Shown piece by piece: positions 8,201 to 14,021 of a stretch of 14,021 nucleotides of DNA; the stretch's first letter is position 1, and each line of letters opens with the position of its first letter. The notes under the pieces were generated by a model. That model searched no databases, was not told the DNA's origin, and saw only the letters and a program-made list of their open reading frames with translations. The translations under genes were made by a program, and so were the position numbers. Source of the DNA: JAEXNA01 sp050486105 (GTDB lineage Bacteria > Vulcanimicrobiota > Xenobia > Xenobiales > JADMJV01); NCBI GenBank assembly GCA_050486105.1, contig JBJHCR010000167.1, forward strand, positions 1 to 14,021. The letters are read 5' to 3'.

Positions 8201-8993
8201 CCCGACCTAAACTGTAATGATAGTAAGAGTCCTGAGGTTCCAATCGTATGGCCGATTGAAAATGATGGATAGCGTCCTCCACCTGATCGTCTGCCGACAG
8301 AGCCAAGCCCAGGTTGTAATGGGCCCTATGATGATCGGGGTTGAGTTCCAGGACTCTCCGGTACTGTTCGATGGAGCGGTCTCCGTGACCCAACTTCCAA
8401 AGACATTGTCCCAATTGGAAGAGGCCCTCGATGTGGTCGGGATCCAACTCTACGGTCTTCTCGAATTCCTCTATGGCTTGCTCGGTCTTACCTTGGCGAA
8501 AATAGACCAGTCCAAGCTGAAACCTAGCCTCGATGTTGGCCGGGTCAGCTTGAACTTGGCGCAAGAAGTCTTCCGTGCCCTGGAGTCTTTCCAGTTCCTG
8601 CTGGATCCGCCGTTCACCCGTAGAATCGTTCTGGTGCTGGACGATCTTGAGCGCGACTTGTAGGGAGGTGATGGCCTTTTCCCGCTTACCCAGGCGTTCA
8701 TAGGCTAGGCCCAGGTTGTAGTGGGCTCGCACAAAGTTGGGAACCAGTGCGCACACCTCCTGCCAGGCTCGCACCGCCATGTCGAGGTTTCCTTGACGAA
8801 AATAGGCCGTACCCAACTCGAAATGGGCCTGAACGTGCTGGGGGTTGAGAAGGAGGACTCTCTGATACTCTCGGATGGCAGCATCGAGCCGATTCTCATA
8901 AAGATGCTGGTTACCTAAGCGGTAATGATAACCGACATCGTCAGTCGAACTTAATGCACCCAGAGAATCCTGAGGCCCTACGGGACGATCCAA
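5286..8993 (-). CDS. Giant tetratricopeptide repeat protein, 34 TPR units
   Basis: This 1235-residue protein is almost wholly TPR. I count 34 units with the W4-L7-G8-Y11-A20-F24-A27-P32 pattern. Units 1-3 cover residues 19 to about 120. An insertion at about 117-152 (rich in charged residues and Gln) breaks the array. Units 4-20 (153-730) run at exactly 34 residues each without an indel; units 21-23 vary by -1 to +3; units 24-34 end at 1208, followed by a 27-residue basic then Pro/Gly tail. There is no signal peptide, membrane segment or enzymatic domain, so a cytoplasmic protein-binding solenoid is likely. I chose TTG at 8993 because AAAGGAG sits 5 nt upstream. GTG at 9038 adds 15 residues but lacks a good ribosome-binding site. 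The stop is 1 bp before the mosaic gene's ATG. The ligand is unknown. Confidence 0.95.
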   Translation of the reverse strand: MDRPVGPQDSLGALSSTDDVGYHYRLGNQHLYENRLDAAIREYQRVLLLNPQHVQAHFELGTAYFRQGNLDMAVRAWQEVCALVPNFVRAHYNLGLAYERLGKREKAITSLQVALKIVQHQNDSTGERRIQQELERLQGTEDFLRQVQADPANIEARFQLGLVYFRQGKTEQAIEEFEKTVELDPDHIEGLFQLGQCLWKLGHGDRSIEQYRRVLELNPDHHRAHYNLGLALSADDQVEDAIHHFQSAIRLEPQDSYYHYSLGRAFARIGDYEACIAEYQEAIRLDPNDPYTHNNLGLAYFHLEQYDLAVQEFLMAVDLDPNDTQVHFNLGRVYSVRGRLTAARRQFQTAITLDPNSPQVHFEMGNVYIRLGAFDEAISEYQRAIELSPEMSEAHYRLGLSYVQLGRIDLAIKRYQKALSLDPENADFYTAIGRAYAELDKLDLAVSHYKKALSLSPQRSQLWYWMGSAQAGMNRIEEAADSFERSLEINPLNAHVRYALGRVYSDLELHDRAAEEFRRATELNPNHPDYYFGLGEIYEDLGLDEPALASFERALELYPQWAEANSKAGLAARRLGYDERALGFFRQATTFEPKCAHYAYEAAQVERDLGNLRKALSHLRTASGLEPSKLEYLLDMAEVLRELGELEEAIEVYQDAVQLDPRQAELNFELGYTLFLAERWEEARQSFGACFGIDPGHCDALFYLGRTLMELGDDRGAEEYFRQAATIETGRWDICGYLGRVLYRRRLYTEAADNLKAALQLEAPLAERPSLFYFLGCSLQSLNYVRPALEALRNAEDFGSEERDIAFRRALLLIESKRWEEAEQELTIAAVHYRDEAELRYQMGRLYLLQGKVEMAYQETLEASRLNPDRLAIRLQKALCSAKVLEIEEAIAEFRGILDDYPDLTRARVELGHLYEKNAQIDLAIEEFQKALELEPQSVELQLALGEAYAERGDHELAIKAVEKAARLKPGPETAALLGDAFFGNNRLEEAESQYRKALAISSDNARAQAGLGSVLMRRGRFEDALSCFRTATQLSPDWAKPYANLGMVFMQLGQWDEAARAYTEASELEPKNPDHPAKLGLVAFRLGDFTKAIEVLSRSTTIDPEQADVQGHLGIAYAAAGRLDDAIAAYQRSIKLNPLDPKTHYNLGVAYSKKRQWDQVIESYRRCLDLDPDDLNARYNLALIYDRMRMSEEASEQLKAGYQVAHKKRATAFYQKFIKEMERLGVPVPGGEVN
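5370..8939 (-). repeat. Array of 34 TPR-coding units, about 102-bp period
   Basis: The array codes for TPR units 1-34. Its DNA shows a 102-bp rhythm, most obvious where units end in LDPN (units 7-9), where the plus strand repeats a short 'gttggggtc' motif near 7925-7937, 8027-8037 and 8130-8139. Most units have diverged at DNA level, so only units 7-9 hint at more recent duplication. One non-TPR insertion lies between units 3 and 4. Confidence 0.9.
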
Positions 8994-9163
8994 GGCAACT
9001 CCTTTCCCATCGACGGTCTCCCGGTCGCCAGCCAGCACTTGCTCACGGCGGTGAGATTTGGAAGGTGGGGTTTGCCAGTGAGGTCGGAGATTCCTGGTCC
9101 CCCTTAGTTGTACCCGACAACTCGGCGATCTGAATCTGACGGAATCCCCGACAGTCGAACCTC

Positions 9164-9192
9164 TTGAACATCTTTGCCCTCTAGCCTATCAT
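9164..9192 (+). promoter_or_regulatory. Candidate sigma70-type promoter for the DUF58-transglutaminase pair
   Basis: TTGAAC (9164-9169) and TATCAT (9187-9192) are separated by exactly 17 bp. They match the -35 consensus at 4 of 6 and the -10 consensus at 5 of 6 positions. Start would fall near 9199-9200, leaving only about 10 nt before the TTG codon at 9209. That agrees with the absence of a Shine-Dalgarno sequence there. The rest of the divergent gap (9039-9208) holds two small inverted repeats, CTCAC/GTGAG at 9042-9055 and GTTGT/ACAAC at 9107-9121. I found no convincing promoter for the leftward genes. Confidence 0.5.
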
Positions 9193-9208
9193 CGAAAATA
9201 TCGCAAGC

Positions 9209-10399
9209 TTGACCAGAAAACCCGAACGAATCCGTTTCTTGTCCCTGGGGAAAGAGGCGGCGTTGCTATTCTTGGCAGCCTTCTACTTTGCCATCGCTTC
9301 GAATACCCAGAGCGGATGGCTGTTCGTGTTGAGCGCATTTCTGCTCGGACTGCTTTTCGTCTCGCTATTCGGCCCTCGAGCTAGCCTGAAGAGCCTGAAA
9401 TTTGAACGGGAGGTGGTCGGAACTGCGGTCCGAGGTCGCCCCCTCACCGTGAGCTTGAGGCTCACCAACTCGGGTGCTCGAACGCTGCGAGAGATCAGGG
9501 TGGTCCAACCCGGGCAAAGTTGGGCCACAGACCAACACGACTTCACCTGGGTCATACCGACCCTTGACCCTGGACAAACGGCCCGAGTCAACTGGGTGCT
9601 CACCCCAAATAAGCGTGGAGAGCATCGTCTTTCAGGCCCAAGGCTGGTCAGTGGCGCCCCCTTCGGCCTGTTCACGGTCTGGAGAAGCGAGGGGGACAGC
9701 CCGAGCTTCTTGATCTATCCCGAGCTTCGACCTGCTCGGGAACTTTCGAGCCTCAACCGTCGGATAGGGTTCACCGAAATGGCCACTATGAAACCTTTGG
9801 GAAGCGGTCAGAGTCGCAGTCTACGGTCCATCAGGGAATATCGCCCGGGAGACGATCTTCGCACTCTGCACTGGAAGCTCAGCGCTCGAAGCACCGATTC
9901 CCGCCTTTACGTTCGTGAACACTTTCCACCAGCTCGAGAGAGCTTCACCCTGCTATTCGATAGTAGTCAAGAAGATTTGGGGACTTCGGACACGGCTTTA
10001 GCAGAATTGCTCTTCGAAAGGGCGGTTTCGCTCTGCGCCTCCCTTCTTTGGCAAAGCCACCGATATGGAGTTCCCAGTGTGCTGGTACTGCTGGGTTCCG
10101 AGAGCGATTGGAGTACCCACAAAGCATGGGAACCACAGTTTCGAGCCTTGGCCCGAGTGCAGCAAAGCCTACTCAGCGGCCCGGACTGGGCAGAACAGGC
10201 AGAACGCTACTTGCAGGCCAACCGCCGGGGTCAGGCAGCGAAGGCCCTTTGCTTGAGTTTCCACTCCACTGGTCAAGCCATAGCTCCCACACCTCGCTGG
10301 TGCCCTCAAAGAGTGATGCTCCTTCCCTCTACGGTTGTTCTGACTGAGAAGCCATCCAAGACTTTGCTCCTTCGGCTCGACGAGGAAGACTTGGCATGA
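9209..10399 (+). CDS. DUF58 domain membrane protein
   Basis: This 396-residue protein has two hydrophobic segments at about 17-32 and 36-54, an extracytoplasmic or peripheral beta-rich region, and a DUF58 core. Family signatures are NKRGEHRLSGPRLVSGAPFGLF (135-155, approximately), IREYRPGDDLRTLHWKLSAR (208-227), and a von Willebrand-like strand with DSS at 251-253. DUF58 proteins commonly neighbour MoxR ATPases and TgpA-type transglutaminases. Their biochemical role is not settled, though some are linked to cell-envelope function. Start is TTG at 9209: an in-frame TAG lies at 9182, and the encoded N-terminus matches the usual position just before the first membrane helix. There is no clear ribosome-binding site. 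The stop overlaps the next start as ATGA. No MoxR gene is present between the divergent gene and this one, which is slightly unusual. Confidence 0.95.
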   Translation: MTRKPERIRFLSLGKEAALLFLAAFYFAIASNTQSGWLFVLSAFLLGLLFVSLFGPRASLKSLKFEREVVGTAVRGRPLTVSLRLTNSGARTLREIRVVQPGQSWATDQHDFTWVIPTLDPGQTARVNWVLTPNKRGEHRLSGPRLVSGAPFGLFTVWRSEGDSPSFLIYPELRPARELSSLNRRIGFTEMATMKPLGSGQSRSLRSIREYRPGDDLRTLHWKLSARSTDSRLYVREHFPPARESFTLLFDSSQEDLGTSDTALAELLFERAVSLCASLLWQSHRYGVPSVLVLLGSESDWSTHKAWEPQFRALARVQQSLLSGPDWAEQAERYLQANRRGQAAKALCLSFHSTGQAIAPTPRWCPQRVMLLPSTVVLTEKPSKTLLLRLDEEDLA

Positions 10400-12528
10400 A
10401 TCCCTTCAAACGCTGGGCGGCCTTCCTTGAGAAGCATCGCACCCCCCCCGAGGGAAGCCGGATCTATCGGTTTGCGGTGGTGATCTTGGTCACCTATTCC
10501 GTGCTACTCACCCTTCATCAGATGGAGTGGCCGGAATACTGGCCCTGGGCGGTGCTTCTCACTCCGGCCGCGTCCTTGCTGTCCTACCACCGACGCAACT
10601 CTTCAAATATCGGCCTGAAGATTTTTCTCTCCTTGGCCATGGTGGCCCTACTTCTGTGGTTTTTCGGCCGCCTAATGGCCTCGTTGACAGATCCCCGACT
10701 CCCGCTAGCCGACTTGCTGATTTGGCTTCAAGTTTTGCACTGCTTCGATCTCCCCGGCAAGAAGGACCTCCGCTACTCGGTGTTAGTCTCGCTGATCTTG
10801 ATGGCCATCGCTGGAGTACTGACCTTCGCCTCAAGTTTTGGGCTTTTTCTCCTAGGCTATTGCTTGCTGCTGCTGCTGGTTGGAGCCCTGGACTACTGGT
10901 CTGACAATCGAGTTCCCGGCTTTCACCTGGACAAGCCCAGCGACACCGGCCGAGTAGGCTTGTCCGAGCCCGCGCTGGACGGCCGGTGGCTTGGCCGTAC
11001 GGTTCTGGTCCGAATGACCGTTGTTCTGCTGGGCGCCTGCCTCATCTTTGTCTTCATGCCTCGCTACCGCGGACTGGCTCTCAGGACTTTGCCGGTGAGT
11101 TGGGACCTGCAATTTCGGCTGGCTCAAATCTCCGATGGCCAGATCGCCAACCAGGACCTGCAGGCCCAGAAGCAGGACCTTGGAGGTACTCCCCAACGGT
11201 TCGACGGTGATTCCTATTTTGGGTTCGACTCTCAAGTCAATCTCAATGCCCGAGGCAGACTCAGTGACCGCATCATGATGAAAGTGCGGACTTCCGACTG
11301 GCAGTATCATCGGGCTGTCACCTTCACGGAATACACCGGCTTTGGTTGGCGCTCTAATTTTGAGAACCCTCGCAAACAGACCATTCTCGACCCTCCTTTC
11401 CGGTATGAATCCTACGGTGGAATCCAAAGTCGACTCACCATCTATTACTGCGAAACCGATCTCCCCAACATCGTTATCACTCCTCCAAGCCCGAGAACCT
11501 TGTACTACCCATCCACGGATCTCTACGTGATAGACAGCTTTCCAGCGAACGAGGGCCTCAGAACCCTGGTGAATTCCCCGGCGGTCCTGGTTTCTCCATC
11601 CTACCTTGAAGAAGGCCTGGTCTACTCTGTCCTCAATCAGGTTCCAGACATCCCTGTATCCCGATTCAAGACCTTGCGCCCCATTCGAGCCGAAGCCCCC
11701 GAATGGGAGTTCTTGGAGCCGTATCTCCAACTCCCCGAAGATCTTCCCGCTCGAGTTAGGGAGCTTTCCGAATCGCTCATCGGAGAACGAACCTACCCCT
11801 GGGAGCAAGCCACCGTTCTGTGCACCTACCTACAGCAGAACTACAATTACAATCTGGATGTCGACTTCTACCCTGAGAACGTGGACGCCGTAGACCATTT
11901 TCTCTTCGAGGCCAAAGACGGTTACTGTGAGCAGTTCGCCTCAGCCCTGTGCATTATGGCGCGCACAGTAGGGATACCGGCGAGGTATGTGACCGGCTAC
12001 CTCCCAGGCACCTACAATCCCCTGACCGGATTCTATGAGGTCCGCTCAAGGGACGCCCACGCCTGGGCCGAACTGTATATCCCTTCCTTCGGGTGGATGA
12101 TCTTCGACCCGGTACCTGGAGAGAACGCCACCCCGGAACTCTCGGATCCTCCCACAGAGAAGTGGCTCCTGGAAACTCTGTTGGAGTACCTGAACCTTCC
12201 CGAGGGTGTCAAAACCCACATCCCTCAACTGTTTCGAGCAACCGCTGTCGCCGCCGCCATAATGTTCGTGGCTTCCACTTTGTGGGGCTTAGGACGGCGA
12301 ACTAGGCGCCACCGGCGCCTGGGCTCAGAATTAGCCCCCTATCTAGAGAAAGCTGAAGCTCGCACCTCCGCGAGACGCCAGGGGGAGACGGTGAGACGGT
12401 GGGCCCAACGTATGGACAGATCGGAATTGCTGGAGCTCGCCCAGATCTATGAAGAAACTCTCTACCAGGATCGAAAGCTCACTTCAGGACATCGAGAGCG
12501 GTTGAATTCCCTACTCAAGAAACTCTAA
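10396..12528 (+). CDS. TgpA-like transmembrane transglutaminase-domain protein
   Basis: This 710-residue inner-membrane protein has the TgpA layout. Its N-terminal hydrophobic helices lie at about 24-40, 49-63, 73-91, 104-115, 126-147, 148-165 and 202-221. A large extracytoplasmic region follows, with a transglutaminase-like core at about 455-575. The catalytic triad is visible: Cys511 in DGYCEQFASA, His555 in SRDAHAWAEL, and Asp571 in WMIFDPVPG. One more helix (about 613-632) and a cytoplasmic C-terminal tail of the DUF4129 kind complete it. TgpA of Pseudomonas aeruginosa is essential and has a periplasmic transglutaminase domain; the substrate in other bacteria is not established. It overlaps DUF58 by 4 bp, so the two are translationally coupled and probably work together at the envelope. 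Length is normal and all triad residues are kept, so it looks functional. Confidence 0.96.
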   Translation: MNPFKRWAAFLEKHRTPPEGSRIYRFAVVILVTYSVLLTLHQMEWPEYWPWAVLLTPAASLLSYHRRNSSNIGLKIFLSLAMVALLLWFFGRLMASLTDPRLPLADLLIWLQVLHCFDLPGKKDLRYSVLVSLILMAIAGVLTFASSFGLFLLGYCLLLLLVGALDYWSDNRVPGFHLDKPSDTGRVGLSEPALDGRWLGRTVLVRMTVVLLGACLIFVFMPRYRGLALRTLPVSWDLQFRLAQISDGQIANQDLQAQKQDLGGTPQRFDGDSYFGFDSQVNLNARGRLSDRIMMKVRTSDWQYHRAVTFTEYTGFGWRSNFENPRKQTILDPPFRYESYGGIQSRLTIYYCETDLPNIVITPPSPRTLYYPSTDLYVIDSFPANEGLRTLVNSPAVLVSPSYLEEGLVYSVLNQVPDIPVSRFKTLRPIRAEAPEWEFLEPYLQLPEDLPARVRELSESLIGERTYPWEQATVLCTYLQQNYNYNLDVDFYPENVDAVDHFLFEAKDGYCEQFASALCIMARTVGIPARYVTGYLPGTYNPLTGFYEVRSRDAHAWAELYIPSFGWMIFDPVPGENATPELSDPPTEKWLLETLLEYLNLPEGVKTHIPQLFRATAVAAAIMFVASTLWGLGRRTRRHRRLGSELAPYLEKAEARTSARRQGETVRRWAQRMDRSELLELAQIYEETLYQDRKLTSGHRERLNSLLKKL

Positions 12529-12576
12529 TCCGAAGATGGAGCGATCGGGATACAATACGATCAAGACGAGGCCTAT

Positions 12577-14021
12577 TCAGCTGTTTTTCTTACTAAGTAG
12601 AGCATCGCAATAGGTCGTTTGCAAAAGTTCGATGTCCTGTTTCTCGCCAATGAGAGTCACGATGTCACCCTCTTGGAGAACTTTCTTCCCCTTGGGAATC
12701 AGCACTTCGTCGCCTCGTTGGACCCAAACGATGAGAGCATTTGGAGGCAAGACGGCGGCCAACTCCCAGATGGCCTTATCTTTGAGGGAGCCGGTGCTCA
12801 AGTCCGTTCTCACCAAAACTCGAACCGAATGACCCTCGGGAGCGAGATGCTGTTGGGCCGGGGAGGTGAGAATTTTTGGGGTGAGCGACTCAACCGTCAT
12901 CGGAGCATTGATGCCAACCGAGGCCATCTGGACTCCGGTCATATTCGGCGAAGCATTGAAACGTCCCATCAAATGATTCCAGGCGATAGATATCCGTCCA
13001 CCTTGGGCGATGTACTCTTCCTCCCAGGCCAAAATCTGCTCCAAACAGGCGTGGTCGATGTAGTTCAGGTGCTCGACCAGAACTTCGATCTCGGTGCCTT
13101 TAGGCAAACTCTCGAGGCGCCGAGCCAGACTAGGCAAGGTGAAAAAAGTGGCGCTACCCCGTAGGCAAACGGTGATCGGTCCGTTTTGGTCATCTTGAGT
13201 AACCACAATGTCGCAGTGAGTTAGTGTGTAGAGAAGGCGCACGGCCGAGAGAGCAAAGCCCACCAATATCCCGGTGAGCAAGTCGAAAACCACGATTGTT
13301 CCCACGGTAACCACGTAGATCACCAATTCCCAGTTCCCAAACTTCTTGAGGTCCTTTATGGCCTCGAAGCGCACCAGTCGAAGCCCGGTGTAGACCAGCA
13401 CGGCCGCTAGGGTCGGGATGGGAATCAAGGCCAGGAAGGCGGAGAAAAAAAGAATGAAAGCGGCCAGCCAAACCCCGTGCATAAAATTGGCCCATCGATT
13501 GGTTGCTCCGGACTGCACATTGGCGGCGCTGCGCACGATCACCCCGCATAAGGGGAGGGCCCCCAAGAAACCTGAAACTATGTTTCCGGCGCCCTGGGCT
13601 ACCACTTCCCGGTTGTAGTCGGTGTTCTGGTAGTCGTGCAGGCGATCGACAGCGGTGGCGGTGAGCAAGGTTTGGGCTGTGGCAATGAAGGTTAGACCCA
13701 AAATCGAGCCCCAGACCGACGAATCGTTGAGGGCGGCGAACTGACTCCAGGATACCAAATGGAATTCTGCGGCCAAATTTTCTGGCACCGAGACGTAGGC
13801 GATCTCGAAGCCGCCCACATAGGCCAGCACGATGGCCCCCATGACGGCCACTAAGGGAGGGGGGACGGTCTTGAGTCTGCCGGGAACGAAAGTCCAAGCC
13901 ACCAGCAAAACCACCGTCACGATCCCCACCACTCCCGAGAGAAAGGGGGCCGAACCGAATCCGGAAGTCGCCGCCTCAAAGATGGCACCAGGGATGGTGA
14001 GGAGATTGTTCACTCCGGAGC
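12577..14021 (-). CDS. SulP-family anion transporter with STAS and C-terminal TrkA_C domain, 5' end beyond the window
   Basis: The frame is open to the right edge, so the N-terminal half of the transporter is missing; GTG at 14013 is internal. Numbered from that codon, the window shows membrane segments at about 25-43, 52-68, 101-122, 180-213 and 228-262. It also shows the SulP signature GFLGALPLCGVIVRSAANVQ (148-167) and SGATNRWANFMHG after it. A STAS domain occupies about 278-350 (LVEHLNYIDHACLEQI). It ends in a TrkA_C/RCK_C-like domain at about 396-468 (VRVLVRTDLSTGSLKDKAIWEL, then VLIPKGKKVLQEGDIVTLIGE), which in K+ transporters and DASS carriers binds regulatory ligands. SulP proteins carry sulfate, bicarbonate or other anions; this one's substrate cannot be told from the visible part. 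The stop is 48 bp from, and convergent with, the transglutaminase gene; no clear terminator lies between them. Confidence 0.93.
   Translation of the reverse strand, partial: SGVNNLLTIPGAIFEAATSGFGSAPFLSGVVGIVTVVLLVAWTFVPGRLKTVPPPLVAVMGAIVLAYVGGFEIAYVSVPENLAAEFHLVSWSQFAALNDSSVWGSILGLTFIATAQTLLTATAVDRLHDYQNTDYNREVVAQGAGNIVSGFLGALPLCGVIVRSAANVQSGATNRWANFMHGVWLAAFILFFSAFLALIPIPTLAAVLVYTGLRLVRFEAIKDLKKFGNWELVIYVVTVGTIVVFDLLTGILVGFALSAVRLLYTLTHCDIVVTQDDQNGPITVCLRGSATFFTLPSLARRLESLPKGTEIEVLVEHLNYIDHACLEQILAWEEEYIAQGGRISIAWNHLMGRFNASPNMTGVQMASVGINAPMTVESLTPKILTSPAQQHLAPEGHSVRVLVRTDLSTGSLKDKAIWELAAVLPPNALIVWVQRGDEVLIPKGKKVLQEGDIVTLIGEKQDIELLQTTYCDALLSKKNS

Noticed and set aside
7140..8210. 356-codon plus-strand open frame with a repetitive sequence
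   Set aside because: It runs antisense through the TPR array and its 34-residue rhythm mirrors the TPR repeats; it matches no known family.
5370..8939. Regular 102-bp periodicity that could suggest a DNA repeat array or CRISPR
   Set aside because: The period equals 34 codons of the TPR motif and units diverge at DNA level; there are no identical direct repeats with unique spacers.
9042..9121. Small inverted repeats in the divergent gap as operators
   Set aside because: Each has only 5-bp arms (CTCAC/GTGAG and GTTGT/ACAAC); such repeats are expected by chance and no regulator is nearby.
10852..11808. 318-codon minus-strand open frame
   Set aside because: It is antisense to the transglutaminase gene, which has an intact triad and membrane helices.
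12529..12590. Possible terminator in the convergent gap (GATCG/CGATC at 12543-12562 and a T run at 12584-12588)
   Set aside because: The stem is only 5 bp with a 10-nt loop, and the T run is not next to it.
13190..13897. 235-codon minus-strand open frame within the SulP gene
   Set aside because: It lies in a different frame within clear SulP coding sequence and has no membrane pattern.

Overview
This window is a moderately GC-rich, densely coded bacterial segment with about 90% coding. It holds eight protein genes. The two at the edges (selA on the left, a SulP transporter on the right) run out of the window. Arginine codon CGA is conspicuously common; in selA it is the most frequent Arg codon. 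The genes read as one resident chromosomal lineage: no insertion sequence, phage gene, tRNA, rRNA or CRISPR array is visible. I cannot place the phylum with certainty. Giant TPR scaffolds, roadblock/LC7 proteins and a selenocysteine system together suggest a complex, probably uncultivated, bacterial lineage.

Left two thirds (1-9038, minus strand, read right to left): five co-directional genes that look like one transcription unit. First comes a giant protein of 34 tandem TPR units (5286-8993). It is followed after 1 bp by an 879-residue mosaic protein (2645-5284): N-terminal region, winged helix-turn-helix, degenerate restriction-endonuclease-like fold, about 230 residues of acidic low-complexity linker with an (Asp-Leu)9 run, then two roadblock-like domains. 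Next is a free-standing 115-residue roadblock/LC7 protein (2209-2556), and then selD and selA. The first three look like a scaffold/adaptor module built from protein-protein interaction domains, with no catalytic residues that I can recognise. The last two supply selenophosphate and load it onto tRNA(Sec).

selD itself needs selenocysteine. Its catalytic Cys position is an in-frame TGA (2126-2128), followed directly by a stem-loop that looks like a bacterial SECIS element. A conventional ORF call therefore truncates selD by about 46 residues. selA uses a GTG start, follows selD by 45 bp, and lies in the same frame as selD beyond selD's own TGA stop.

Right third: a divergent plus-strand pair, a DUF58 protein (9209-10399) and a TgpA-like transmembrane transglutaminase (10396-12528), overlapping by ATGA. 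A good sigma70-type promoter sits at 9164-9192. Convergent to it is the 3' part of a SulP anion transporter with a STAS domain and an additional C-terminal TrkA_C/RCK_C domain (12577-14021, minus).

The best candidate for something undescribed is the 34-TPR protein translationally coupled to the wHTH/REase-like/acidic/roadblock mosaic plus a separate roadblock protein. It resembles a cytoplasmic scaffold whose partner, perhaps a small GTPase, is not in the window.
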